Counted from the first letter of the stretch, positions 16,025-24,013 are shown. The stretch: DNA of 35,528 nt from Ruminococcus sp. AM36-2AA (GCF_003461955.1 NZ_QTYB01000014.1:1-35528); one strand, 5' to 3'. Notes: a model not told the origin generated them from the sequence alone. Translations and numbers: made by a program.

Positions 16025-16813
16025 ATGAAAGAAAAAACAAATTATGGAAACTGGGTACCAGAGAAAATGCTGTATCTGATGTTTGGGCTGGCAGCAGTCT
16101 TTCTTGTAATTACTGTAGCAGCGAAGGCTGTGTTGCATAAGCCGGTGATTGCTATAGTGCTGGGGGCGCTCTGCATACTGTCACTGCTCTATGCAGTCTA
16201 CATGCTGATCTGCCATGAAATTTTCGCATTTGGAAAAGGCAATATGATGGCAGGAGTCCATGAGCATCTTGTGGATCATCTTAAATGGAACGGAGAAGGG
16301 AAGCTTCTGGATATCGGATGCGGAGCTGCTGCACTTACAGTTCGCTGTGCAAAAGCGTTTCCTGAGGCCAGGATCACCGCAGTGGATTACTGGGGAGTAG
16401 AATGGAGTTATGCAAAAGAGCAGTGTGAGAGAAATGCGCGGATCGAGGGAGTTGCAGATCAGATCACTTTCTGGAAAGGTGATGCTGCAAAACTGGATTT
16501 TCCGGACGGAACGTTTGATGCTGCAGTGAGGAACTTTGTATTTCATGAAGTGCGCTCTGCAAAAGACAAGAGAGATGTGGTAAAAGAAGCGCTCAGAGTA
16601 GTAAAAAAAGGTGGAGTTTTTTCCTTCCAGGATATGTTTTCTCAGAAAGCATTGTACGGAGATATGGATGAATTTGTCCGCATATTAAAAGCAGAAGGAA
16701 TCTCAGAAGTACATTACATAGGAAACCTGGAGAAGAAGCTGGGGTTCATTCCAGGTTTTGTGACAACACCGTGGATGATAAGTGGAATGGGCATTCTGTA
16801 TGGAAAAAAATAA
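16025..16813 (+). CDS. Membrane-anchored class I SAM-dependent methyltransferase
   Basis: 262 residues from ATG 16025, which has GGAG 9 bp upstream; ATG 16001 in the same frame lacks one. Two hydrophobic segments occupy about residues 15-62 (MLYLMFGLAAVFLVITVAAK and VIAIVLGALCILSLLYAVYM), forming a hairpin anchor. A Rossmann methyltransferase domain follows with motif I LLDIGCGAAAL, the acidic ITAVDYWG, FWKGDAAKLDFPDGTFDAAV and the late VVKKGGVFSFQD. The substrate is unknown; a lipid or membrane quinone would suit the anchor, but that is a guess. Domain and anchor occur together in other Clostridia as I recall. Confidence 0.85.
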   Translation: MKEKTNYGNWVPEKMLYLMFGLAAVFLVITVAAKAVLHKPVIAIVLGALCILSLLYAVYMLICHEIFAFGKGNMMAGVHEHLVDHLKWNGEGKLLDIGCGAAALTVRCAKAFPEARITAVDYWGVEWSYAKEQCERNARIEGVADQITFWKGDAAKLDFPDGTFDAAVRNFVFHEVRSAKDKRDVVKEALRVVKKGGVFSFQDMFSQKALYGDMDEFVRILKAEGISEVHYIGNLEKKLGFIPGFVTTPWMISGMGILYGKK

Positions 16814-16849
16814 GTCAGAGACAGAATAGATAAGAGCTGTAAAAAATAG

Positions 16850-17452
16850 AGTTTGCACGGTTTTTTTGAAAAGCTTGGGATCAAAGAGCCGGTTTTTATA
16901 GGTGCAAGTGATGGCGGTATGGTTGCCCAGATCTACACGCAGGCGTATCCAAAGGAAGTTGGAGGGTTTATTCTGATCTCAACAGGCGGTATGGATGCAG
17001 AGACGATAAAAAGTCTCAGGAAAAAGTATTTTTTGGCACCGCTGATGCTGTTTTATATGAAGCATTGTAATTATGAGAAACTGAAACCGAAACTGATCAA
17101 AGTCGGAATGGGACATAGCCGGAACGAGAGCAAGGAAGAACTTGCATATGCCAAAGATATGTTTGAAACCATTTTCAAAGATTATACCAAAGAAAAAGAT
17201 GTGCATATTTCTGGTCTGCTGGCTGATCTGATGAAGCAGACGCCGGTTACGGAAACGGATTTTAGGATGCTTAAGGGAAAAATACTTCTGATACTTCCAG
17301 ACCAGGATTTCTTTTCCGGAAAGATGCAGAAAGACCTTATACAGCTGATGCATGATCCTGTCATCCAGTATGTTTCAGGCGGACATCTCTCTACGATTTT
17401 GAAAGCGGATGATTATGTAAAAGTGATCCGGGATTTTCTGGGAAATATATAG
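16850..17452 (+). pseudogene. Alpha/beta hydrolase lacking its N-terminal part
   Basis: The frame opens after a TAG at 16847-16849 and reads LHGFFEKLGIKEPVFIGASD and on. The nucleophile elbow G-A-S-D-G-G, the acid in LLILPDQDFF and the His in SGGHLSTIL are present, so the whole triad is retained. Missing are the first 70-90 residues with strands 1-4 and the oxyanion H-G loop. The only start codon is TTG 16853, with no ribosome site. It is therefore most likely a 5'-truncated gene, the loss lying between the methyltransferase stop (16813) and 16850. Confidence 0.75.
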
Positions 17453-17453
17453 A

Positions 17454-18089
17454 TCATTTCCTCGCAACAAGATGCGCGCGGAAGCCTTTCTGCTTTTCCA
17501 TAGTCAGTACGGTGAAGCCGGCTTTTTCTGCCATGGCGATGAATTCTGCAGGTTTGTGTATCTTTACATCGCCGTGTCCGAACAGATTTGCCAGGGGCAT
17601 TTCCAGATGATTCATAAGCCAGACAACAAAGCTGGAGGAAGTATAGTCGCGCAGGATCAGGCGGCCGCCTTTACGCAGGACACGGTAGGTACTGTTAAAA
17701 AAGTCCTGGGGATTTGGATAATGATGAAAGCTGTTTGCACAGATAACGGCATCAAAAGAATCATCCTCAAAGGGCAGATTTTCACTGTCACCTACAAGAA
17801 ATTCCGTGTTGGAGAGATTCTTGGCCTGAGCCACATGGATCATTTCAGGAGTAAGATCCAGGCCGGTGTAGTGTTTGTCCGGATATTTCTCATGAAGAAG
17901 TTCGATCATCGGGCCGGTTCCACAGCCACAATCCAGGACATCGCAGAAAGGCTCTTTTTCCAGTTCGGCCAGGATCGGAGGATAATCGTCCTTGCACATT
18001 TCGTAAATACCGGCATGGCCGCTGTCATAGATTTTGGCTGCCTGCGTAAATTCTTTGACAGAAAGTTTTTTATATTCTTCAGGGGTCAT
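17454..18089 (-). CDS. Class I SAM-dependent methyltransferase (Methyltransf_11 type)
   Basis: 211 residues. The SAM-binding motif I is VLDCGCGTGPM, followed by the acidic end of strand 2 (YTGLDLTPEMI), VGDSENLPFEDDSFDAVICA and NSFHHYPNP, then VLRKGGRLILRDY. This is the UbiE/COQ5-like small-molecule methyltransferase pattern; the acceptor is unknown. Start ATG 18089 has AAGGAG 9 bp upstream. It is convergent with the hydrolase remnant, the stops being one base apart. Confidence 0.9.
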   Translation of the reverse strand: MTPEEYKKLSVKEFTQAAKIYDSGHAGIYEMCKDDYPPILAELEKEPFCDVLDCGCGTGPMIELLHEKYPDKHYTGLDLTPEMIHVAQAKNLSNTEFLVGDSENLPFEDDSFDAVICANSFHHYPNPQDFFNSTYRVLRKGGRLILRDYTSSSFVVWLMNHLEMPLANLFGHGDVKIHKPAEFIAMAEKAGFTVLTMEKQKGFRAHLVARK

Positions 18090-18214
18090 AGCAACGTCTC
18101 CTTGATATTGATTTGCTGTTAGATTCTACTAACTAACGGTATCATAAATTTCAGGAAAAGTCAAAAGGAATATGGTTGATAAAACATGACAGAGCTAATA
18201 TTTGCGTAAGAAAG

Positions 18215-18264
18215 AAGTGTCAAGAAATAAAAACTTGACACTTTTTTCTTTTGCATGTTATAGT
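18215..18264 (+). promoter_or_regulatory. Promoter with palindromic operator of the HTH/HipA-like module
   Basis: A perfect inverted repeat AAGTGTCAAG (18215-18224) / CTTGACACTT (18234-18243) contains the -35 TTGACA (18235-18240). The -10 is TATAGT (18259-18264) with an extended TG (TGTTATAGT), spacer 18 bp. A repressor bound to the repeat would cover the -35. The next gene encodes an HTH protein, so autorepression is the simple reading. Because a T-run follows, the same hairpin could also act as a terminator, but no plus-strand gene ends just upstream. Confidence 0.65.
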
Positions 18265-18281
18265 CAAACTGAGGTGGTTAT

Positions 18282-18899
18282 ATGAAAGTAAAAGAACCAG
18301 ACTTAACGGAACAGATCAGAGAGATTTTTGGTACAACAGATGCTAAAGAATTAAGGCAAATCGCAGAAGATGCAGCATGCTACAGAAAAAAAGGAAATTC
18401 TGCAAACAGGAGTCCTGTCGGCAGAAAGAATTCTTTTACAGATCCACAGCTTGCAAATATCCTTGCGTTGCAGAAGCAGGGTGTGAAGATTACAGAAATT
18501 GCAAAAAAATACCATGTATCCAGACAGACGATCTACAGTCAGATAAAACGTGTGCATAATTTCAGTGAAGATCCAGATGTAAAAATGAGGATGTATTTTA
18601 TGAACAGGGATTATCTGTGCACGATGATAGATATAGATTTTTTACACGAAAAAATTTATATTAAAAATTATACGGATCAGATACCATTAAGGGCATTTGG
18701 AGTTGTGGATAATCCAAGCTGGAATGATTTTGAGTATTTTCTGGAGGACAGATGTTTTCCCAGGACACGCGATCATGCAAAAGAAATCCTGAGAGATATG
18801 AGAATTCCTTTTTACGATCCACTTCTGATTATTGAAAAAACAGATGGATATATGGAAGGGGATCACCAATGGATCATGATGGTAAAAAAGGAGAGATGA
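18282..18899 (+). CDS. HTH protein paired with a HipA-like kinase gene
   Basis: 205 residues. Residues about 53-92 form a helix-turn-helix of the resolvase/Hin type (QKQGVKITEIAKKYHVSRQT then IYSQIKR). The C-terminal 100 residues are a distinct conserved domain: YFMNRDYLCTMIDIDFLHEK, IPLRAFGVVDNPSWNDFEYF, LEDRCFPRTRDHAKEIL and YDPLLIIEKTDGYMEGDHQW. I recall this domain pair beside HipA-like kinases in Clostridia but know no experimental description. By analogy with hipBA and hipBST it would be the DNA-binding antitoxin, the C-terminal domain perhaps binding the kinase; that is inference. GAGGTGG precedes ATG 18282. The kinase gene begins 5 bp after the stop. Confidence 0.8.
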   Translation: MKVKEPDLTEQIREIFGTTDAKELRQIAEDAACYRKKGNSANRSPVGRKNSFTDPQLANILALQKQGVKITEIAKKYHVSRQTIYSQIKRVHNFSEDPDVKMRMYFMNRDYLCTMIDIDFLHEKIYIKNYTDQIPLRAFGVVDNPSWNDFEYFLEDRCFPRTRDHAKEILRDMRIPFYDPLLIIEKTDGYMEGDHQWIMMVKKER

Positions 18900-18904
18900 T
18901 TTTT

Positions 18905-19557
18905 ATGGATAAAGTTGAAATTGATAAATATTCTCCTTTGCATAAGACAGGGCATATATCAAAAGGTGATCAACGTAAATGGAAGATTGATAATCTGTGG
19001 TATAAGGCGGATTATATGGGATATGAGAGCCTGGCAGAGGTACTTGTTTCGAAGCTTCTGGGCTGACTGATTTTGAAGAAGTTACGGAAAGAATTCAGTA
19101 TATGGTAGAACAGGTTGAACGTATAACTGAGATTGAAGGTTTTGGCAAGTATATTACGGCAATGTTGGAGATTGATGCTTTTTTTGTAAATGAGGACAGA
19201 CATACCAATAATATTGCTGTGATCTATAATGAAAAAACACAGCGATATTCGCTCAGCCCTTTATTTGACCAGGGACTTTGCATATTTGCAGATACCAGTG
19301 TGGACTATCCACTAGAATTATCCTACGAGGCTTGCCTGGAAAAAATAGAATCAAAACCTTTTAGCATGGATTTTGACATTCAGCTTGAGGCAGCAGAAGA
19401 ATTATATGGAACCCAGATAGATTTTAATTTCAACATTGAGGATGTAAATGCCATTCTGGATTCCGTTGCGGGGATATATTCTGAAGAAATCTGTAATCGA
19501 ATTAGGGAATTGTTGCGTTATCAGATTCGAAAATATTCTTATCTGATAAAAAAATAA
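18905..19557 (+). pseudogene. HipA-like Ser/Thr kinase gene with internal deletion
   Basis: Two parts of one kinase are present. Part 1 from ATG 18905 reads MDKVEIDKYSPLHKTGHISK, then KWKIDNLWYKADYMGYESLA and EVLVSKLL, and hits TGA at 19064-19066. Part 2 is in another frame: GLTDFEEVTERIQYMVEQVE, FGKYITAMLEIDAFFVNEDR with HTNNIAVIY, and LSPLFDQG, ending at 19557. DRHTNN resembles the catalytic loop and FDQG the metal-binding motif of HipA-type kinases. From memory, relatives are near 290-300 residues, with a stretch between SKLL and the GL-x-x-F segment that is absent here. So a deletion of a few hundred bases at about 19058-19064 changed the frame, and no full kinase can be made. GGAG 11 bp before ATG 18905 sets the start. 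Confidence 0.78.
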
Positions 19558-19582
19558 TCAACATCATCAGGGAGGTGATGCC

Positions 19583-22048
19583 ATGCCGTCATATAAAGAA
19601 CAATTTAACCTGAATATTTTTGACCATAGTTCTGTAGGATATTGCGTGCTGGAACTTGTGCTGGACGATAAAGGACAGCCGGTGGACTGGATCTACCGTT
19701 ACTGTAATCAAGCCTTTGCAGATATAAAAGACTACAGGCTGGAAGCGATGATCGATCGGTCCTTTCTGGATCTGTTCCCGAAAATTGATGAGAAGTGGTT
19801 ATACGCCTGTTATGGGGCGGCATATGAGAACAGGTCCAGTGAAATGGTGATTCGAAAAGGAAAAAAATATCATGTGACAATCACACCTATCGGGAAGAGC
19901 GGATTCTGTTCCGGACTGATCCAGGCATGGGATAAGGACAGAAATCCAGATGACGAGATACAGGACCCGCTAAGCGATGAAGAATTTATCATAAAAAAAC
20001 TATTTCCGGAGTACGTTTCCCTGTATCGGATAGAACTTAATTCCGGAAAATTTGAGATTCTCCGTCTTGCTGAAAATACAAATGCCAGAAAACTGGCGGA
20101 CAGGAAAGACAAAACATTTGCCAATTTTGATGATTATGCGAAAGAATATGCGGATTCCTTTATTTTAGAACAGGACAGAGAAGAATTCCTGAACTGGCAT
20201 ACCTGCAGAAATATGAAGAGAAGGCTTTGTAATACGGAAAAGATTACCTATCATTACCAGAGCGTTTCAGAAACAGAAAAAAATAAATATTATGAAGCCT
20301 ATGCGGTACAGGGAAAAAGCGATGAGAAAACATTTACCATATTTTTAGGATATCGCAGTATAGACAGTATTCTTTATAAGGAAAAAGCGACGCAGAAACG
20401 ACTGGAGAAAGCACTGGAGGAAGCGGAACTGAGAAACGAGATCATATCTTCCATTGCAAAAACATATCAGTATATATCAAGAATTGATATCCAGGCGGAC
20501 TGGTTTGAAGAAATTTCAAACAAAGATAAAGAACAGTTGAATTTTATAAACTCCGGTGTTCTGTCAGTCAATAATAAAAAAGTATACAGACAATATATTG
20601 CGGAGGAATATCAGGAGGCATTTTTTAAATTTACAGATATTTCTACGCTGCCGGAACGAATGAAGAATGAAGAAACCATTGCCATGGAATACCGGATGAA
20701 GGATGGAAACTGGCATAAACTTCGTTTTATTGAAAAAAAGAGGGACACAGATGGAAATCTGACACATGTGCTCTGTGCGATCCGAAGTATCAGTGCGGCA
20801 AAGAAACGGGAAGCATCGCTTCTGTATCAGGTGGCGGAAGCGAAAAAAGATGCAGCTCTTAAATCCAGGTTTTTGTCAAACATGAGTCATGATATCCGTA
20901 CACCAATGAACGGGATCATCGGTATGATCGATCTTGCAAACCATTATCCAAATGATCTTGAAATGCAGCAAAAATGCAGAGATCAGGTTCTGGAATCCTC
21001 CAAACATCTGGTTTCTCTTGTAAGCAATATACTGGATATGAGTAAACTGGAATCCGGAGATATTATTGAACAGGAACTGGATTTTGATCTCACAGAGGTG
21101 TTAAGCAGAGCAAATACCGATAAGCAGATTCTGGCGGAAGAAAAAAATATTGATTATGTGGTGGACTGGAAAAAAGGAAATTTAAAGCATGTATATCTGG
21201 TAGGAAACCCGGCTTATTTGGAGCGACTTCTGACGATAGTTGCGGATAATGCGGTGAAATTTACAGAACCAGGAGGCACGATACATGTATGGTGTTGGGA
21301 AAAATCTGTGGATGACAGTCATGTGATGTATGAATTTGTATGCGAGGATAACGGAATCGGCATGAGTGAAGAGTTTATAAGCCATGCATTTGAGATGTTT
21401 TCTCAGGAAAATGAAACCAGCAGAACCAAATACGAAGGTGCGGGGCTTGGCCTTGCGATTGCTAAGAAGATTGTAGAAAGAATGGAAGGTACCATTGAGA
21501 TAAAAAGTAAAAAGGGCAGTGGGACAACTGTAACAATGACACTTCCGTTTAAGATCGGACAGCCGGAAAAAAACGAAATTTCAAAAACAGATAACGGAAC
21601 CAGGCAGGAAATGTCTTTTGAGGGAATGCGCGCCCTGATAGCGGAAGATAATGAACTGAACATGGAAATTGCAAAATTTATGCTGGAAAATAACGGAATC
21701 CGCGTAGAGTGTGCGGCTGATGGGGAAGAAGCAGTGAAAAAATTTGAAAAAGCGCAGCCGGGGTATTATGATGTGATTTTCATGGATATTATGATGCCAA
21801 ATATGAATGGCTGGGATGCGGCACGCAAGATCCGTTCCATGAAGAGAACAGATGCCGGAACAATACCGATCATTGCCATGAGCGCCAATGCATTTTCTGA
21901 GGATATCATTAACAGCCGTATTTCCGGGATGAACCAGCATCTTACCAAACCTCTTGAGGAGGCAAAAATTTTGGCTGAGCTTAAAGAGTGTCTGAGCAGG
22001 CAGGAAAGCGGCCCTGGCTCTTCTGGATCAGATCAGAAGAAAGGATAA
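19583..22048 (+). CDS. Hybrid sensor histidine kinase / response regulator
   Basis: 821 residues, no transmembrane segment or signal peptide, so cytoplasmic. Order: a PAS-like sensor region (about 10-120, DHSSVGYCVLELVLDDKGQP), a second sensor stretch to about 400, a dimerisation and phosphoacceptor helix with His436 in LSNMSHDIRTPMNGIIG, and an ATPase domain with Asn556 in VADNAVKF, EDNGIGM and GAGLGLAIA. A C-terminal receiver follows (about 680-800) with ALIAEDNELN, the phosphorylated Asp735 in FMDIMMPNMNG, and Lys in LTKPLE. All active residues are present. No DNA-binding regulator or Hpt gene is near, so the output partner is unknown. GGGAGGTGAT precedes ATG 19583. A GNAT gene follows after 10 bp, probably in the same transcript. 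Confidence 0.93.
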   Translation: MPSYKEQFNLNIFDHSSVGYCVLELVLDDKGQPVDWIYRYCNQAFADIKDYRLEAMIDRSFLDLFPKIDEKWLYACYGAAYENRSSEMVIRKGKKYHVTITPIGKSGFCSGLIQAWDKDRNPDDEIQDPLSDEEFIIKKLFPEYVSLYRIELNSGKFEILRLAENTNARKLADRKDKTFANFDDYAKEYADSFILEQDREEFLNWHTCRNMKRRLCNTEKITYHYQSVSETEKNKYYEAYAVQGKSDEKTFTIFLGYRSIDSILYKEKATQKRLEKALEEAELRNEIISSIAKTYQYISRIDIQADWFEEISNKDKEQLNFINSGVLSVNNKKVYRQYIAEEYQEAFFKFTDISTLPERMKNEETIAMEYRMKDGNWHKLRFIEKKRDTDGNLTHVLCAIRSISAAKKREASLLYQVAEAKKDAALKSRFLSNMSHDIRTPMNGIIGMIDLANHYPNDLEMQQKCRDQVLESSKHLVSLVSNILDMSKLESGDIIEQELDFDLTEVLSRANTDKQILAEEKNIDYVVDWKKGNLKHVYLVGNPAYLERLLTIVADNAVKFTEPGGTIHVWCWEKSVDDSHVMYEFVCEDNGIGMSEEFISHAFEMFSQENETSRTKYEGAGLGLAIAKKIVERMEGTIEIKSKKGSGTTVTMTLPFKIGQPEKNEISKTDNGTRQEMSFEGMRALIAEDNELNMEIAKFMLENNGIRVECAADGEEAVKKFEKAQPGYYDVIFMDIMMPNMNGWDAARKIRSMKRTDAGTIPIIAMSANAFSEDIINSRISGMNQHLTKPLEEAKILAELKECLSRQESGPGSSGSDQKKG

Positions 22049-22058
22049 AGACAGGATA

Positions 22059-22664
22059 ATGGAAATATTAAAAGCAAAAGAAACAGATATTGACGATATC
22101 GAGAGAATTTATGAACATATTCATGATGAGGAAGAAAATGGAAGAGCTGTGATCGGATGGATCCGGAATGTATATCCGGTGAGAAGGACAGCAGAAGATG
22201 CTTTGAGCCGGAATGATCTGTTCGTTATGAAAGAGAAAAATGAAGTTGTGGCAGCAGCAATCATCAATCAGATCCAGGTTGAGGAATATAAATATGCCCG
22301 GTGGAGAGTAGAAGCAGAGGACAGTGAAGTTATGGTGCTGCATTGTCTGGCTGTAGAACCTTCAAAGAAGAATAAAGGCTATGGAAAAAAATTTGTGGCA
22401 TTCTATGAAGATTATGCCAGACGTTGCGGATGCAGTTCACTGCGAATGGATACCAATGCACGGAATACCCGGGCAAGAAAGCTGTACCAGAAGCTTGGAT
22501 ATGAGGAAACAGGGATTGTAAAATGTACGTTTAACGGGATTCCGGATATCCAGCTTGTGTGCCTTGAAAAAGATCTGGATGCAGAGGAAGTTAAGATGAA
22601 ATGTCCTTATTGCGGAAAAGAGATGAGTGAAGGCCAGATTCATTCTTTTAACCAAATCAAGTAA
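22059..22664 (+). CDS. GNAT N-acetyltransferase fused to a zinc-ribbon fragment
   Basis: Residues 1-176 are a GNAT domain: MEILKAKETDIDDIERIYEH, VLHCLAVEPSKKNKGYGKKF (acetyl-CoA motif), then RMDTNARNTRARKLYQKLGY and FNGIPDIQLVCLEKDL. The frame then runs on through AEEVK into MKCPYCGKEMSEGQIHS, the start of a separate DUF6487-type zinc ribbon, and ends in foreign sequence (FNQIK) from the inserted element. A ribosome site (GAGGAAG) lies before that internal Met at 22596. So either the GNAT lost its own stop or a natural GNAT/zinc-ribbon fusion was cut. The GNAT part seems complete. It is a paralogue of the frameshifted GNAT at 22980. Substrate unknown. Confidence 0.82.
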   Translation: MEILKAKETDIDDIERIYEHIHDEEENGRAVIGWIRNVYPVRRTAEDALSRNDLFVMKEKNEVVAAAIINQIQVEEYKYARWRVEAEDSEVMVLHCLAVEPSKKNKGYGKKFVAFYEDYARRCGCSSLRMDTNARNTRARKLYQKLGYEETGIVKCTFNGIPDIQLVCLEKDLDAEEVKMKCPYCGKEMSEGQIHSFNQIK

Positions 22665-22949
22665 GTCCCCTGCTTCAATTGCGAAAAGCAATAAGCAGTA
22701 GGTGGGGACTTGCTTGTATCAGGAGGAGTGCAAGCTCCTCCTGATAAACTGCGGAGCAGTTATTTGGTGTAGAGCTACGTAGCGAAGCGGATTGCGAATA
22801 TCCGCTTGACTTCCGGAATGGAATGGAGAAGCAGAGGAGAGTCCATACGGTTAAACACAGAAAAAGGTCTGTCGAAAATGATCTATGGTGACCGGATCGA
22901 TGCTTATCGCTGTGAGCATTGTAAGAAGATCATTATATCTTATGAATAA
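22596..22949 (+). pseudogene. DUF6487-type zinc-ribbon gene split by an insertion
   Basis: The N-terminal part from ATG 22596 reads MKCPYCGKEMSEGQIHS (first C-x2-C) up to 22646. The C-terminal part, in the same frame from about 22812 to the TAA at 22947-22949, reads SGMEWRSRGESIRLNTEKGL then SKMIYGDRIDAYRCEHCKKI and IISYE (second C-x2-C). Joined, they give a protein of about 63 residues with both Cys pairs, the size and pattern I recall for DUF6487. Between them lies the hairpin-rich stretch at 22647-22811, which brings a stop codon at 22662. The role of intact DUF6487 proteins is unknown. Confidence 0.72.
22647..22811. repeat. Hairpin-rich inserted element (about 165 bp)
   Basis: Four stems and a palindrome are packed together. 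Stem 1 (22658-22716) pairs CAAGTAAGTCCCC with GTGGGGACTTGCTTG, with an inner ATTGC/GCAAT stem and a GAAAA loop. Stem 2 (22717-22746) is a perfect 12 bp stem, TATCAGGAGGAG / CTCCTCCTGATA. Stem 3 (22747-22761) is AACTGC/GCAGTT. GCTACGTAGC at 22774-22783 is self-complementary. Stem 4 (22785-22807) is AAGCGGAT/ATCCGCTT. There is no coding potential. It divides the DUF6487 gene, so it was probably mobile, a MITE- or REP-like element or a structured RNA. Boundaries are set by where the host gene resumes; no target duplication is evident. Part of it recurs at 13915. Confidence 0.65.
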
Positions 22950-22979
22950 ACTGGACTATAATGTAAGGAAGAATGAACG

Positions 22980-23500
22980 ATGTTATTTAAGAAGGCAAAC
23001 CTGGAAGATTTTCACAGGATAAAACAGTTTTACTGGGATCTTATCGATGAGATGAGTGACCAGAATGATAAGATCGGATGGAAGAAAGGAATTTATCCCA
23101 CAGATTCTTTTTTACAGGAAAGCCTTGACAGAGGAGAACTTTTTGTACTGGAAGAAGGGGGTGGGCTTTGTGCAAGCGTGATCCTGAACAGTGCCTGTAA
23201 TGAAGGATATGCAGGCGTGACCTGGAGCATTGAATGTGGAGAAAATGAAATTCTTGTGCCCCATGCACTGGCTGTTTCTCCTTCCAGGCAGGGTAAAGGC
23301 ATCGGCAGGTATTTCATGGAGGAAATCCTGAAACTGGCAAAAACGGAAAAGAAAAAAAGGTAAGGCTGGATATCCTGGGTACCAATACAGCTGCGGAGAG
23401 ACTCTATACAGGATGTGGATTTCGTTTTGTCCAGGCAAAAGATATGTTTTATGAGGATACCGGCTGGACGGAATACAAGATGTATGAACGGGTCTTGTAA
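22980..23500 (+). pseudogene. GNAT N-acetyltransferase with a frameshift in an A-run
   Basis: The first frame from ATG 22980 gives a GNAT start (MLFKKANLEDFHRIKQFYWD) and the acetyl-CoA motif (HALAVSPSRQGKGIGRYFME), then ends at TAA 23361-23363. The rest of the domain continues in the -1 frame from about 23357: VRLDILGTNTAAERLYTGCG, FRFVQAKDMFYEDTGWTEYK and MYERVL to TAA 23498-23500. The change falls in a run of seven A at 23352-23358. One more A, or a -1 slip, restores a 173-residue GNAT. It could be a true mutation, transcriptional slippage, phase variation or a read error. The protein is a paralogue of the GNAT at 22059. AAGGAAG precedes the start. Confidence 0.8.
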
Positions 23501-23541
23501 GGGATTTTTGACATAAAATAGATATTTTGGAGGTACAGGAA

Positions 23542-24006
23542 ATGTCACTGGAAAAAGCAGAAGAATATCTGAAAAACAAAGGAATGCTGGATCATGTGAT
23601 CCGACTGGAAGATTCTACGGCGACCGTTGTGGAGGCGGCCCAGGCTCTGGGCGTGGAACCGGGGATGATCGCAAAGACCATGTCGTTTCTTCAGGATGAC
23701 CAGCCGGTGCTGATCCTGACGGAAGGAACTGCCAGGATCGATAACCGGAAATATAAGGATACCTTTCATGTAAAAGCGAAAATGATACCATTTGATGAGG
23801 TAGAAAGCCAGATTGGACATGCACCTGGAGGCGTTTGCCCGTTCGGGATCAACGAAGGCGTGAATGTATATCTGGATGAGAGCCTGCGGCAGTTTGACAT
23901 TGTTTATCCGGCAGCAGGAGATGATCACAGTGCCGTGAAGCTTTCCATCGAAGAGCTGGAACAGATTTCCGGAGCTGAGGGCTGGGTGGATGTATGTAAA
24001 GAATGA
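23542..24006 (+). CDS. YbaK/EbsC-family aminoacyl-tRNA deacylase
   Basis: 154 residues. YbaK and related INS-like proteins hydrolyse mischarged aminoacyl-tRNA such as Cys-tRNA(Pro). Family marks are VVEAAQALGVEPGMIAKTMS near the N-terminus (with the conserved I-x-K-T), LTEGTARIDNRKYKDTF in the middle, and the motif GHAPGGVCPFG followed by D-E-S-L and PAAGDDHSAVKLS. ATG 23542 is chosen because GGAGG lies 8 bp before it; TTG 23527 would overlap that site. Substrate specificity within the family cannot be told. It is followed by its own terminator. Confidence 0.92.
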   Translation: MSLEKAEEYLKNKGMLDHVIRLEDSTATVVEAAQALGVEPGMIAKTMSFLQDDQPVLILTEGTARIDNRKYKDTFHVKAKMIPFDEVESQIGHAPGGVCPFGINEGVNVYLDESLRQFDIVYPAAGDDHSAVKLSIEELEQISGAEGWVDVCKE

Positions 24007-24013
24007 AAGGAAT

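Noticed and set aside
18215..18246. Hairpin plus T-run read as a Rho-independent terminator
   Set aside because: No plus-strand gene ends just upstream (the neighbour is on the minus strand), while the repeat contains a TTGACA correctly spaced to an extended -10. I prefer an operator, though attenuation is not excluded.
22647..22811. CRISPR array
   Set aside because: The stretch has several different hairpins, not regularly spaced identical repeats with spacers, and no cas gene is present anywhere in the window.
23352..23360. Programmed -1 ribosomal frameshift site in the GNAT gene
   Set aside because: The A-run could slip, but the heptamer A-AAA-AAG is not in the standard phase relative to the zero frame, and no stimulatory hairpin or upstream SD-like element is evident. 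Mutation or transcriptional slippage is simpler.
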